Shown here in pieces: positions 25,870 through 34,245 of a DNA stretch of 64,000 nt (the first letter of the stretch is position 1; every line of letters begins with the position of its first letter). A program made the translations under genes and the position numbers. This stretch comes from Pandoraea nosoerga. Its GTDB lineage: Bacteria > Pseudomonadota > Gammaproteobacteria > Burkholderiales > Burkholderiaceae. Below the pieces are notes generated by a model, which did no database searches, was not told the DNA's origin, and saw only the letters and a program-made list of their open reading frames with translations. The stretch is from assembly GCF_902459585.1 (NCBI RefSeq), contig NZ_CABPSC010000014.1:1-64000 (forward strand), in the 5' to 3' direction.

Positions 25870-26645
25870 GGCGCGCTCCGTTGCGCAGTGTTGGCGCCTG
25901 GCGCACCCTGGCCGGCGGTGCGCGACATGGCCGCACGCCGGCGCGCCGCCAGCGCGGTTTGCGCCGCGGCGCGGCGCACGGTGCGGCGGCGCTTGAAGAA
26001 GTACTCGCCCGCCGCCCACGCCACAAGCTTCACGAGCAGCGACAGCGCGAGGTATAGCGCCGCGACCACGATGTAGGTCTCGAGCGACCGGAAGGTGTCC
26101 GATTGCACCGTATTGGCCACCGCCGTGAGCTCTTCGGCGGAGATTTGCGAAGCCATCGCCGAGGCCTGCATCATCAGGATGAATTGCGTGGTGAGGGCCG
26201 GATAGACCTTCTCGATGGAGGGTTGGAGCATGACGTGCCACGCAATACGCCACTTCGACAGGCCAAGACACTCGGCGGCCTCGATCTGTCCGCGCGGCAC
26301 CGCTTCCAGGCCGGCACGGATGATCTCGGCCGCGTATGCGCCGATGTTGATCACCATGGCGATGACGGCAGCCGCGAACGTCGGCATGTGCACGCCGACG
26401 CTGGCCAGCCCGAAATACAGCAGAAAGATCTGCACGAGGAACGGCGTGTTGCGCACCGATTCGATGTAGACGCCGCACAGGCGAGAGAGCCAGCCACGGC
26501 GGCTGCGCCTGGCGAAGGCCACGAGCGTGCCTACCGCCGTGCCGATGACCACGGCCAGCACGGTCATCTTCAACGTGAGCCACGCCCCTTCGAGGAAAAC
26601 CGGCCAGTAGGGCAGCAGCGGAGCGAAATTGAATGTGAAGTGCAT
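25866..26645 (-). CDS. polar amino-acid ABC transporter, permease 1
   Basis: A 259-residue permease with 'YIESVRNTPFLVQIFLLYFGL', the EAA loop 'QIEAAECLGLSKWRIAWHVMLQPSIEKVYPAL' and a basic, Ala-rich cytoplasmic tail of about 40 residues not usual in the family. It is the first gene of the leftward operon permease-permease-ATPase-binding protein. It is divergent from an Lrp/AsnC regulator about 620 bp away. Confidence 0.93.
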   Translation of the reverse strand: MHFTFNFAPLLPYWPVFLEGAWLTLKMTVLAVVIGTAVGTLVAFARRSRRGWLSRLCGVYIESVRNTPFLVQIFLLYFGLASVGVHMPTFAAAVIAMVINIGAYAAEIIRAGLEAVPRGQIEAAECLGLSKWRIAWHVMLQPSIEKVYPALTTQFILMMQASAMASQISAEELTAVANTVQSDTFRSLETYIVVAALYLALSLLVKLVAWAAGEYFFKRRRTVRRAAAQTALAARRRAAMSRTAGQGAPGANTAQRSAP

Positions 26646-26734
26646 GGCAAACGCCTGTCTCCGGTGACGTTCGGGCCGATGCACCGCGCCATACTGCCAG
26701 GCTCGGGGCATCCGCGATTGCGTGATCGGCCTTT

Positions 26735-26754
26735 CTTGTACGTCGTCATATAAG
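26735..26754. promoter_or_regulatory. operator-like palindrome 3, before the ABC operon
   Basis: On the minus strand CTTATATGACGACGTACAAG is a near-palindrome lying just downstream of the predicted start of transcription of the ABC operon, a repressor position. It matches the kdgD-side operator (3299-3318) at 14 of 20 positions, including all of TTATATG and CGTA. Confidence 0.45.
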
Positions 26755-26761
26755 TGATGTG

Positions 26762-26791
26762 ATTTTGCGCAGCGCGAAACGACGCTGTCAA
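26762..26791 (-). promoter_or_regulatory. promoter of the amino-acid ABC operon
   Basis: On the minus strand a perfect TTGACA (26791-26786) is followed 18 bp later by CAAAAT (26767-26762). It lies about 120 bp upstream of the first permease start. Confidence 0.5.
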
Positions 26792-26829
26792 TAGCGGCGG
26801 GTTGCGGGGATACCCTTGGGTACTGCGAT

Positions 26830-26866
26830 GATTAGTGCAGGACTAGTGCGGGATTAGTGCGGGATT
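26830..26866. repeat. 11-bp tandem repeat (GAYTAGTGCRG), 3.3 copies
   Basis: Three consecutive 11-mers gattagtgcag, gactagtgcgg, gattagtgcgg, and the start of a fourth, lie in the divergent region between the ABC operon and the Lrp/AsnC gene. One-turn spacing places every copy on the same DNA face, as expected for a multimeric regulator such as Lrp. Confidence 0.6.
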
Positions 26867-27261
26867 TTGGACGGAATGACCCATGCGACGGTGATCTGGC
26901 GGTGCGCGGGTGAGGCCGGTTCAACACCGGATTGAGGTGCGGCGTGCGGCAATTTGTCGTCGTATCTCTTTGTTGAGTCAGCCTCAACGGAGGGAACCGG
27001 ACATGTAAGCTCTATAATCGCGCATTGCCGCCGGGCCTCAGGTGTCCGGGGCGCCCCGGCGATCAGCCGCCGTGATGACACACAGACCAACATGACGACC
27101 ACGACCGCACGCACATGCCTTGCCCCGCCCCGCTGCCGCCGTCATGGGCCCCGGTACGGCGGGCCCGCGTGCGCCCGTGGCGCGAGCGAGACGGTGCCGA
27201 CTCTGTGTGCCGACAACGGCATGGGGCCCTCCGGTGAGCCGCCGCGGACAGGGGAGGCGGT
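26867..27261. other. 5' region of the Lrp/AsnC gene
   Basis: A TATAAT at 27013-27018 is a likely -10 box for the regulator gene, leaving a long 5' leader of about 240 bp. Otherwise no gene or hairpin was recognised in this stretch. Confidence 0.4.
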
Positions 27262-27723
27262 GTGACGCTGTCCTCCACGTCGCTCGACGAGCTTGATCGC
27301 AATCTGCTGGCGCTACTGCGCGTGAACGCCCGCGAGAGCGCGGCGAATCTGGCGCGCCGTCTGGGCGTGGCGCGCACCACGGTGCTCGCGCGCCTGAGTC
27401 GACTCGAGCGCACGGGCGTCATCGCCGGCTACACCGTAAGGCTCGGGCAGGACGCCGCTGGCGGCGGCCTGCAGGCGTGTGTGGGCATCAGCGTGCAGCC
27501 GCGCTCCGGGCGCGACGTCTTGCGACGGTTGAACAAGATGCCGGAAGTCCATTTGCTCTGCTCCGTGAGCGGTGAATTCGATTACGTCGCCTGGCTGCAT
27601 GCGGCGTCGGCCGATCAGCTCGACGCGCTACTCGACGCCATCGGCGAAATCGATGGCGTGACGCGCACGACCACCTCGGTCGTCCTCGCGCGAAAGATCG
27701 ACCGGGGCGGTGTGCTGCCCTGA
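27262..27723 (+). CDS. Lrp/AsnC-family transcriptional regulator
   Basis: A 153-residue regulator. An N-terminal winged HTH ('LDELDRNLLALLRVNARESAANLARRLGVARTTVLARLSRLERTGVIAGYTVRL', about 8-61) is followed by a RAM ligand-binding domain ('VGISVQPRSGRDVLRRLNKMPEVHLLCSVSGEFDYVAWLHAASADQLDALLDAIGEIDGVTRTTTSVVL'). The GTG start has a GGGGAGG ribosome site. It is divergent from the amino-acid ABC operon and is the obvious candidate to sense an amino acid and control it. Confidence 0.92.
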   Translation: MTLSSTSLDELDRNLLALLRVNARESAANLARRLGVARTTVLARLSRLERTGVIAGYTVRLGQDAAGGGLQACVGISVQPRSGRDVLRRLNKMPEVHLLCSVSGEFDYVAWLHAASADQLDALLDAIGEIDGVTRTTTSVVLARKIDRGGVLP

Positions 27724-27870
27724 GGCCGCGCGCCACGGTAATTTTCCGTAACCCGCGCCCTAAGAATCGCCGGCCGGCCCGTCCGGCGGCGTTCGGCCGC
27801 CACTTCACCTGTCCCGCCCCGTGCGTTCCCAGTGGGCGGCGTTTGTCTGGCCATGGCGATAGTGCTAAAC

Positions 27871-27893
27871 TTATTGAGAATTGTTTGCATTAA
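27871..27893 (+). promoter_or_regulatory. Fur-box-like site upstream of ftrA
   Basis: The sequence TTGAGAATTGTTTGCATTA (within 27871-27893) closely follows the GAGAATnnTTnGCATT form of Fur boxes and lies 24 bp before the ftrA ATG. It would overlap the promoter and give iron repression. Confidence 0.6.
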
Positions 27894-27916
27894 CTTCTTC
27901 ACCTTCCGGAGTGTGT

Positions 27917-28525
27917 ATGCGCGTGAAATCCCTCGTGGCAGCGGTGCTGCTGGCCGGTGCGGCCACCATGGCTCAGGCCGCCGAGTTCCCGATCGGCAAA
28001 CCGCTGAATGTGGCGGGCATGGAAATCAACACCGTCTATCTCCAGCCGATCACGATGGAGCCGGCCGGCATGATGCGCGACGCCAAGGCGTCGGACATCC
28101 ACCTCGAGGCCGACATTCACGCCATTGCGAAGAACCCGAACGGCTACGCCGAGGGCGACTGGATTCCGGGTCTGGAAATCACTTACAAGCTGCAGAAGGC
28201 CGGCAGCACGAAGGTCATCGAAGGCCTGATGATGCCGATGGTCGCGAGCGACGGCCCGCACTACGGTGACAATGTCAAGCTCGACGGCCCGGGCAAGTAC
28301 ACGCTGACGATGGTCGTGAACGCTCCGGGCACGCTCGCCGAGTTCGGTTGCAAGATGGGCGCAGCCGCGCCGGCCGCAGGCGCGCACGCGGCGCACGGGG
28401 GCATGGGGCCGTGGTGCTTCGGCCGCCACGTCGACAAGGAAACGGGCGTGGGCCCGTGGTTCAAGCCGATCACGAAGACGGTCGAATTCACGTTCGCCGG
28501 TGTCGGCAAGAAGGGCGGCTATTAA
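27917..28525 (+). CDS. ftrA: FtrA, periplasmic P19-type ferrous-iron binding protein
   Basis: A 202-residue periplasmic protein of the P19/Tp34 family, which binds copper and iron and delivers Fe2+ to the FTR1-type permease. It has a signal peptide 'SLVAAVLLAGAATMAQA' (cleavage about 21). The mature domain has 'EFPIGKPLNVAGMEINTVYLQPITMEPAG', 'DIHLEADIHA' (metal-binding His/Glu/Asp/Met residues) and 'LMMPMVASDGPHYGDNVKL'. A His/Gly-rich insert near 160-175 ('GAHAAHGGMG') is present. It is first in an ftrA-B-C-D operon behind a Fur-like site. Confidence 0.92.
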   Translation: MRVKSLVAAVLLAGAATMAQAAEFPIGKPLNVAGMEINTVYLQPITMEPAGMMRDAKASDIHLEADIHAIAKNPNGYAEGDWIPGLEITYKLQKAGSTKVIEGLMMPMVASDGPHYGDNVKLDGPGKYTLTMVVNAPGTLAEFGCKMGAAAPAAGAHAAHGGMGPWCFGRHVDKETGVGPWFKPITKTVEFTFAGVGKKGGY

Positions 28526-28589
28526 GCCCGGACAACTTTGATGCAGCGTTGGCCTGCGGGTCAGCGCTGTTTTCGTTTGGAGCACAGGG

Positions 28590-28946
28590 ATGAATCAACG
28601 CATCGCGCGCCTGGGGCCCACGATGGCGGCCGTCGCGCTCACCTTGTTCACGTTGGGCGGCCCGGCGCTTACCCGCGCGGACGACCTGCCTACGTTCAAG
28701 CTGGAAATGAACAACGGCAAGCTCAATCCGGCGCGCATCGAAGTCCCGGCGGGCAAGCGCATCAAGATCGAGGTGCACAACACCGGATCGAACGCCGTGG
28801 AATTCGAAAGTCTGCAACTGCGCAAGGAAAAGGTGCTGGCGCCAGGCGCGCAGTCGTTTGTCGTGATCGCGCCGCTGCAGCCGGGCGAGTACAAGTTTTT
28901 CGACGATTTCCATCAGCAGGCGCAGGGCGTGATCGTCGCCAAGTAA
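28590..28946 (+). CDS. ftrB: FtrB, cupredoxin-like periplasmic protein
   Basis: A 118-residue exported cupredoxin-fold protein (signal about 1-30). In the Bordetella FtrABCD system, FtrB is proposed to oxidise Fe2+ to Fe3+ for the permease. 'RIEVPAGKRIKIEVHNTGSNAVEFESLQL' and 'PLQPGEYKFFDDFHQQAQGVIV' are the family core. There is no Cys, so a classical blue-copper site is impossible; His and carboxylates must serve as ligands. It lies 64 bp after ftrA with a GGAG ribosome site. Confidence 0.9.
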   Translation: MNQRIARLGPTMAAVALTLFTLGGPALTRADDLPTFKLEMNNGKLNPARIEVPAGKRIKIEVHNTGSNAVEFESLQLRKEKVLAPGAQSFVVIAPLQPGEYKFFDDFHQQAQGVIVAK

Positions 28947-29004
28947 GCGCGCGGGAGTCGTGTTGGTCACACGGTAAGACAAGTCACACAAGAGGAATCG
29001 CACG

Positions 29005-29841
29005 ATGGGTCAGGTCATGTTCATCGTCTGGCGCGAAAGCGTCGAGGCATTGCTGGTCGTAGGCATTCTCCATGCCTGGCTGGCCAACCCCGATCATGGG
29101 GCGAGGCGCGGCCTGCCCTATCTGTGGGCCGGCGTCGCGCTGGGCATCGCCGCGGCCGTGGCACTGGGCGCCGCACTTGTCGGCTTCACCGAAGTGCTCT
29201 CGGGCGACGCGCAGGATTACTTCCAGACGGCGATGGTGCTCATCGCCTGCGTGCTCATCGTGCAGATGGTGTTCTGGATGAAGCGCCACGGGCGCACCCT
29301 CAAGCGCGACATGGAATCGTCGCTGAAGAAGAGTCACGACCAGGGCACCTGGTGGGGCGTGCTCGTGCTCGTCGCGCTGGCCATCGCCCGCGAAGGCAGC
29401 GAGACGGCCATCTTCCTGTACGGCATCGGCTTCGGTCAGCAGGGCAGCGTGCCGCTCTCGATGTGGCTGGCCGTGCTGATCGGTTTCGCGCTCGCGCTCG
29501 TCACGTTCTGGCTGCTGCAACTCGGCGGCAAGGTCTTCTCGTGGCGGCTGTTCTTCCGCGTGACCGAAATCATGCTGCTGTTCCTTGCCGCCGGCCTGCT
29601 CGAATCGGGACTGGATCGCCTGATTTCGCTCGAGCTCGTGCCCACGCTGGTCGACCAACTGTGGGATACTTCCGCGATTCTTGACGACGCCAGCCCGTTC
29701 GGCAGCCTGGTGGCAACGCTCACCGGCTACCGCGCGCATCCGGCCGGCATGAACCTGTTGGTCTATGTCGTGTATTGGCTGTGCATCTGGGCGCTGCTCA
29801 GGCGAGCGGGCGCACCGGCAAAGCAGGTCAAGCCCGCCTGA
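29005..29841 (+). CDS. ftrC: FtrC, FTR1-family high-affinity iron permease
   Basis: A 278-residue inner-membrane permease with seven TM segments and the two REXXE motifs that carry iron, 'RESVEALL' (about 10-17) and 'AREGSETAIF' (about 130-140). It is immediately downstream of ftrB with an AGAGGAA ribosome site. It imports Fe3+ produced by FtrB. Confidence 0.95.
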   Translation: MGQVMFIVWRESVEALLVVGILHAWLANPDHGARRGLPYLWAGVALGIAAAVALGAALVGFTEVLSGDAQDYFQTAMVLIACVLIVQMVFWMKRHGRTLKRDMESSLKKSHDQGTWWGVLVLVALAIAREGSETAIFLYGIGFGQQGSVPLSMWLAVLIGFALALVTFWLLQLGGKVFSWRLFFRVTEIMLLFLAAGLLESGLDRLISLELVPTLVDQLWDTSAILDDASPFGSLVATLTGYRAHPAGMNLLVYVVYWLCIWALLRRAGAPAKQVKPA

Positions 29842-29850
29842 GCGGGCAGC

Positions 29851-29880
29851 GCGCACCGGCGGGATTGCCGCGCGGTGCGC
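29851..29880 (+). other. stable stem-loop between ftrC and ftrD
   Basis: GCGCACCG (29851-29858) pairs with CGGTGCGC (29873-29880), and inside it GCGG pairs with CCGC. No U-tract follows, so it is more likely an mRNA-stability or partial-termination element in the operon than a full terminator. Confidence 0.45.
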
Positions 29881-29975
29881 CCCACGGGCTGAACGGACAC
29901 GCCGCACGTGGATTTCGCGGTAATCGCCAGATCCGGCAGCCCGGCCAAGGCAATCCCCCGACGTAAGAGTTGAGC

Positions 29976-31370
29976 ATGAGCATCGCCATACCTGTCCCGA
30001 ACCGACTGGCCCGATTGGGCCTGTGGATGCAACGCCACGGCAAGCTGATACGTGGCGTGCAGTGGGTCATCGTGCTGGTTTATGCGTTTCTCATCTGCGT
30101 GCCGGTCCTGCTGCCGCTTCCCGACGAAACGGCACACATCCTCGACAATCTCACCGTCTTCGCGCAATTCACGTTCTGGGGCATCTGGTGGCCGTTCGTG
30201 CTGCTCAGCATGGTGCTGATGGGGCGCGTCTGGTGCGGCGTGCTGTGCCCGGAGGGCACGCTGTCCGAATTTGCGAGCCGCCACGGGCGCGGCCGCGCCA
30301 TTCCGCGCTGGATGCGTTGGGGCGGCTGGCCCTTCGTGGCTTTCGCGGGCACCACGCTCTACGGGCAGATGGTCAGTGTGTATCAGTACCCGAAGGCCGT
30401 GCTGCTGGTGCTCGGCGGCTCGACCGTGGGTGCCATGGTGATCGGTTACTTCTACGGCCGCGACAAGCGCGTGTGGTGCAAGTACCTGTGCCCGGTCAAC
30501 GGCGTGTTCTCGCTGCTCGCGCGCCTCTCGCCGTTTCACTTCAAGGTCAACGAGGACGCCTGGCGACAGTCGTATCACACCAACGGTCACAAGATCATTC
30601 CGGTCAATTGCGCGCCGCTCGTGCCGCTGCGCAACATGAAGGGCGGCGCGCAGTGCCATATGTGCGGCCGCTGCGCGGGCCATCGCGACGCCATCTCGCT
30701 CGTGAGCCGCTCGCCCAGCGAAGAGATCGTGACCTTCGGCGCCACGGAAAACAACAGCCTGTGGGACAGCGTGCTGGTCATGTACGGACTGCTCGGCGTG
30801 GCCATCGGCGCCTTCCACTGGACGGTCAATCCGTGGTTCGTCGCGACCAAGACCGCGATTGCCACATGGCTCATCGATCGCAACATCATGTGGCCGTTCG
30901 AAACCAACGCGCCTTGGTTCGTGTTCACCAACTATCCCGACCAGAGCGACGTGTTCACGTGGCTCGATGGCGGCATGGTCGTCACTTACATCCTGGGCAA
31001 CGGGCTGATTCTCGGCCTGGCGTTCACGATCATCTTCGCGCTCGCCAATCGTGCGATGGGGCCGTGGCAGACCTCGCGCTTCAACCATCTGGTGCAGTCG
31101 ATCATTCCGATTGCCGGCGCCGGCGTGTTCATTGGCCTGTCGGCGACCACGATCAGTCTGCTGCGTGCCGAGCATCTGCCGGTGTACTGGGCCAACGACG
31201 TGCGCGCCGCGATTCTGGCCGCCACCACGCTGTGGAGCCTCTGGCTGGGCTGGCGCGTGACCGGGCGGCACACGCGCTCGCCGGGGCGGCGTCTGGCCGG
31301 GATGGCCGGCGTGGCGGCCGCGCTGGCGCTCGTGAACTGGCTCTGGCTGCTGATGTTCTGGATCTGGTGA
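29976..31370 (+). CDS. ftrD: FtrD, polyferredoxin-type membrane electron-transfer protein
   Basis: A 464-residue inner-membrane protein of the NapH/RdxA type, with about ten membrane segments and three Cys motifs: 'CGVLCPEGTLSEF' (about 87), 'CKYLCPVNG' (about 170) and 'CHMCGRC' (about 230). In FtrABCD it is thought to accept the electron released when FtrB oxidises iron. It is the last gene of the operon, 134 bp after ftrC, with the stem-loop between. The ATG at 29976 was preferred over a TTG 6 bp earlier. Confidence 0.93.
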   Translation: MSIAIPVPNRLARLGLWMQRHGKLIRGVQWVIVLVYAFLICVPVLLPLPDETAHILDNLTVFAQFTFWGIWWPFVLLSMVLMGRVWCGVLCPEGTLSEFASRHGRGRAIPRWMRWGGWPFVAFAGTTLYGQMVSVYQYPKAVLLVLGGSTVGAMVIGYFYGRDKRVWCKYLCPVNGVFSLLARLSPFHFKVNEDAWRQSYHTNGHKIIPVNCAPLVPLRNMKGGAQCHMCGRCAGHRDAISLVSRSPSEEIVTFGATENNSLWDSVLVMYGLLGVAIGAFHWTVNPWFVATKTAIATWLIDRNIMWPFETNAPWFVFTNYPDQSDVFTWLDGGMVVTYILGNGLILGLAFTIIFALANRAMGPWQTSRFNHLVQSIIPIAGAGVFIGLSATTISLLRAEHLPVYWANDVRAAILAATTLWSLWLGWRVTGRHTRSPGRRLAGMAGVAAALALVNWLWLLMFWIW

Positions 31371-31496
31371 GCCTGGCGTGACGTGAAGTGACGTGACGTC
31401 CGGCCGCCGGACGGCAGCCGTGCCGTTGGCGGGCCCCCGCCGGTGGCCTACAATGTCGTCACAAGTCTTTCTGTGTAGTCTTCCCGTGTGACGCCC

Positions 31497-32369
31497 ATGT
31501 TGCTCGCTCAACGCCTTCCGCTGTATTTCCGCCTCGTTCGCCTCGACAAGCCGATCGGCACCGTGCTGCTGCTCTGGCCGACGCTCTCGGCGCTGTGGAT
31601 CGCCTCGGACGGGCGTCCCGAGCCCTGGATGGTGGTGATCTTCACGCTCGGCACCTTCCTGATGCGCTCGGCCGGTTGCGCCATCAACGACTATGCGGAC
31701 CGCGATTTCGACAAGTTCGTCAAGCGCACCAAGGAACGTCCGATCACCTCGGGACGCATCCGCGCATGGGAAGCGCTCGCCGTGGCCGCAACGCTCGCGC
31801 TCGTGAGCTTCCTGCTGATCCTGCCGCTCAACGCACTCACCAAGGGGTTGTCGATCCCCGCGCTGTTCGTGGCGGGCACCTATCCTTTCACCAAGCGCTT
31901 TCTCGCCATTCCGCAGGCGTATCTGGGGGTGGCTTTCGGCTTCGGGATTCCGATGGCCTTCGCCGCCGTGCAGGATCAGGTGCCGATGCTCGCGTGGCTG
32001 TTGTTGCTCTCGAACGTGTTCTGGTCGGTCGCATACGACACCGAGTACGCGATGGTCGATCGCGACGACGACCTGAAGATCGGCATCAAGACATCGGCCA
32101 TCACGTTCGGCCGCTTCGACGTGACAGCCATCATGATCTGCTATGCCGCAGCGCTCGGCATTCAGGCGGGCGTCGGCGTGTGGCTCGGTTTCGGCTGGCC
32201 GTTCTGGCTCGGCATGGCGGTCGCGGCGAGCTTCGCCGTCTACCACTACTTCCTCATTCGCGGCCGCGAGCGCATGCCTTGCTTCGCCGCGTTCCGGCAC
32301 AACAACTGGCTTGGCGCCGCGGTCTTCGCGGGCATTGCCGGGCACTATCTGCTGAGCGCCCGAGGCTGA
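31497..32369 (+). CDS. ubiA: 4-hydroxybenzoate octaprenyltransferase
   Basis: A 290-residue integral membrane prenyltransferase of ubiquinone synthesis. It has both Asp-rich motifs, 'NDYADRDFD' (about 64-72) and '[12 protein letters not shown]' (about 182-193), nine hydrophobic segments, and the opening '[24 protein letters not shown]'. The start was placed at the ATG that fits family N-termini; an in-frame GTG lies 9 bp earlier. A TACAAT -10-like box lies at 31449-31454. Confidence 0.95.
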   Translation: MLLAQRLPLYFRLVRLDKPIGTVLLLWPTLSALWIASDGRPEPWMVVIFTLGTFLMRSAGCAINDYADRDFDKFVKRTKERPITSGRIRAWEALAVAATLALVSFLLILPLNALTKGLSIPALFVAGTYPFTKRFLAIPQAYLGVAFGFGIPMAFAAVQDQVPMLAWLLLLSNVFWSVAYDTEYAMVDRDDDLKIGIKTSAITFGRFDVTAIMICYAAALGIQAGVGVWLGFGWPFWLGMAVAASFAVYHYFLIRGRERMPCFAAFRHNNWLGAAVFAGIAGHYLLSARG

Positions 32370-32396
32370 AGTCCGGCGCGCCCGGCATGATGGGCG

Positions 32397-33209
32397 TCAG
32401 GCGTCGCCCAGCTCGTCGCCCAGTTCCTTGGCGCGCGTGTTGGCGGCATGCACGCCGCGCACGATTGCAGCCTTGATGGCGTCGCGATCGAACGAACTCA
32501 GGGCGGCAAACGTCGTACCGCCCTTGGACGTCACGCGTTCGCGCAGCACGCTCGCCGGCTCGCTCGACTGCGCGGCCAGTTGCGAGGCGCCTGCAAACGT
32601 GGCGATGGCGAGCTGACGGCCCTGCTCGGGCGTGAAACCCAGTTCCTCGGCGGCTTGCTCGAGCGCTTCGATGAAATAGAACACGTAAGCCGGACCGCTG
32701 CCCGAGATGGCAGTCACGGCGTCGAGCTGGCTCTCCTTTTCCACCCAGACGATCTGGCCGGCGGCGCTCAACACGGTCTCCGCGCGCTTGCGTTGGTCCG
32801 AATCCACGCCCGAAAGGGCGGCCAGACCGGTAATGCCCATGCCGATGAGCGCCGGCGTATTGGGCATGCAGCGCACGATCTGGTTGTGCCCGCCGAGCCA
32901 GCGCGCCAGGTCGGACGCGCGAATGCCGGCGGCAATGCTGATGACCAACTGGCCGTTCAGATGCGGCGGGAGCGCCTGCGCGACATCCTTGAGCACCTGG
33001 GGCTTGACGGCCAGCACGAGCGTGTCGTAATCGCGCAGGCGATCGTTCGGGGCGCCGGCGGTGTCCACGCCGTACTGCCCGGCGAGGCCCTCGCGGGTCG
33101 ATTCGTTGACGTCGATCGCGAGAATGTCGCGCGGGGCCGTGCCGCGCTTGACGAGTCCGCCGATCAGGGCGTTGGCCATGTTGCCGCCGCCGATGAATGC
33201 AATTCTCAT
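32397..33209 (-). CDS. proC: pyrroline-5-carboxylate reductase
   Basis: A 270-residue cytosolic enzyme catalysing the last step of proline synthesis. It has the Rossmann motif 'FIGGGNMANALIGGL' at the N-terminus, 'VLAVKPQ', 'RCMPNTPALIGMGITGL' and the signature 'DAVTAISGSGPAYVFYFIEALEQAAEELG' (about 155-185). Its ribosome site is AAAGGAC. The gene lies 113 bp downstream of yggS, the common proteobacterial pairing of proC with a PLP homeostasis protein. Confidence 0.96.
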   Translation of the reverse strand: MRIAFIGGGNMANALIGGLVKRGTAPRDILAIDVNESTREGLAGQYGVDTAGAPNDRLRDYDTLVLAVKPQVLKDVAQALPPHLNGQLVISIAAGIRASDLARWLGGHNQIVRCMPNTPALIGMGITGLAALSGVDSDQRKRAETVLSAAGQIVWVEKESQLDAVTAISGSGPAYVFYFIEALEQAAEELGFTPEQGRQLAIATFAGASQLAAQSSEPASVLRERVTSKGGTTFAALSSFDRDAIKAAIVRGVHAANTRAKELGDELGDA

Positions 33210-33322
33210 AACCGTCCTTTGCGTTGCGTATGTCGTAACCGTCACTACCTGTTGCCGCGGCGAACCGTCGCGAGGCGTCTGTCGACGCGTCGATCCCGGA
33301 AGCCGCAGGGGCCACACGCCGA

Positions 33323-34036
33323 TTACGCCCGGGGGCCGTAGTCGCGTGCGCCGAAAATCGCGGTACCGATGCGGACCATTGTCGCACCTTCGGCGATCGC
33401 CGCTTCGAGATCGCCGGACATGCCCATCGACAGCGTGTCGAGTGCAAGACCGTCGGCGCGCAGCGCGTCGAACAGCTCGCGCACCGCGCGAAACGGCGCG
33501 CGCTGACGCGCCGGGTCGGTCTGCGGCTCGGGGATCGCCATCAACCCGCGCAGCCGCAGGTTGGGCAGGGCAGCGATGGCGCGTGCGACGGCCGGCACGT
33601 CTTCGGGCGGCACGCCGCTCTTGCTTGCCTCACCGCTGATGTTGACCTGCAGGCAGACCTGCAGCGCGGGCATGCCGGCCGGGCGCTGCGCGCTCAGACG
33701 CTCGGCGATCTTCAGCCGGTCGACGGAATGCACCCACGCGAAGTGCTCGGCCACCGGGCGGGTCTTGTTGCTTTGCAGCGGGCCGATGAAGTGCCACTCG
33801 AGCGGCTCGCCATCCACCGTCTCGCGCGCCAGCACCGCCATCTTTTCGAGCGACTCCTGCACGTAGTTCTCGCCGAACGCGCGTTGGCCCGCCGCGGCCG
33901 CCTCGCGCACCGCGTCGGGGCCGAACGTCTTCGACACGGCAAGCAGATGCACGCTGCCGGTCGGCCGGCCGGCTTGGGCGGTGGCGTTGGCAATCCGGGA
34001 AAGGACGTCGTCGAGGTGTGCGGCGATGGTCGACAT
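33323..34036 (-). CDS. yggS: PLP homeostasis protein (PLPBP/YggS)
   Basis: A 237-residue fold-type III PLP-binding protein with no known catalytic activity, which buffers pyridoxal phosphate and affects amino-acid metabolism. The PLP Lys is in 'LLAVSKTFG' (36), with 'GENYVQE', 'WHFIGPLQSNKTR', 'VNISGEASKSGV' and the phosphate-binding end 'LSMGMSGDLEAAIAEGATMVRIGTAIFG'. It is upstream of and co-oriented with proC. Confidence 0.95.
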   Translation of the reverse strand: MSTIAAHLDDVLSRIANATAQAGRPTGSVHLLAVSKTFGPDAVREAAAAGQRAFGENYVQESLEKMAVLARETVDGEPLEWHFIGPLQSNKTRPVAEHFAWVHSVDRLKIAERLSAQRPAGMPALQVCLQVNISGEASKSGVPPEDVPAVARAIAALPNLRLRGLMAIPEPQTDPARQRAPFRAVRELFDALRADGLALDTLSMGMSGDLEAAIAEGATMVRIGTAIFGARDYGPRA

Positions 34037-34245
34037 GAGGCGGTTCAGGTGGCGCTAAGCGTGTCGCTGATGCTGAGGGGGCGCGTCGGGCAGACGTTGT
34101 CGGTCAACGATTATAGCCGTGGCGCATGCGCAGGTGCTACCCCGGAAAAAACGAGGTGCTACCCGGGGGAGGATGGCGCAGGCCGCGCGCCGGAGCCCGC
34201 GGGTTGTGGCAGACTCGCCATGCCGACATCCACACGGAGCCAGAA

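Noticed and set aside
29763-32345. An 860-codon open frame antisense to ftrD and ubiA
   Set aside because: Both genes on the plus strand are certain; the antisense product is biased and unrecognisable.
34131-34164. Two near-copies of aggtgctaccccgg before the glutathione peroxidase gene as an operator
   Set aside because: The copies are only about 21 bp apart in a GC-rich leader, with no promoter nearby; chance or a local duplication is as likely.
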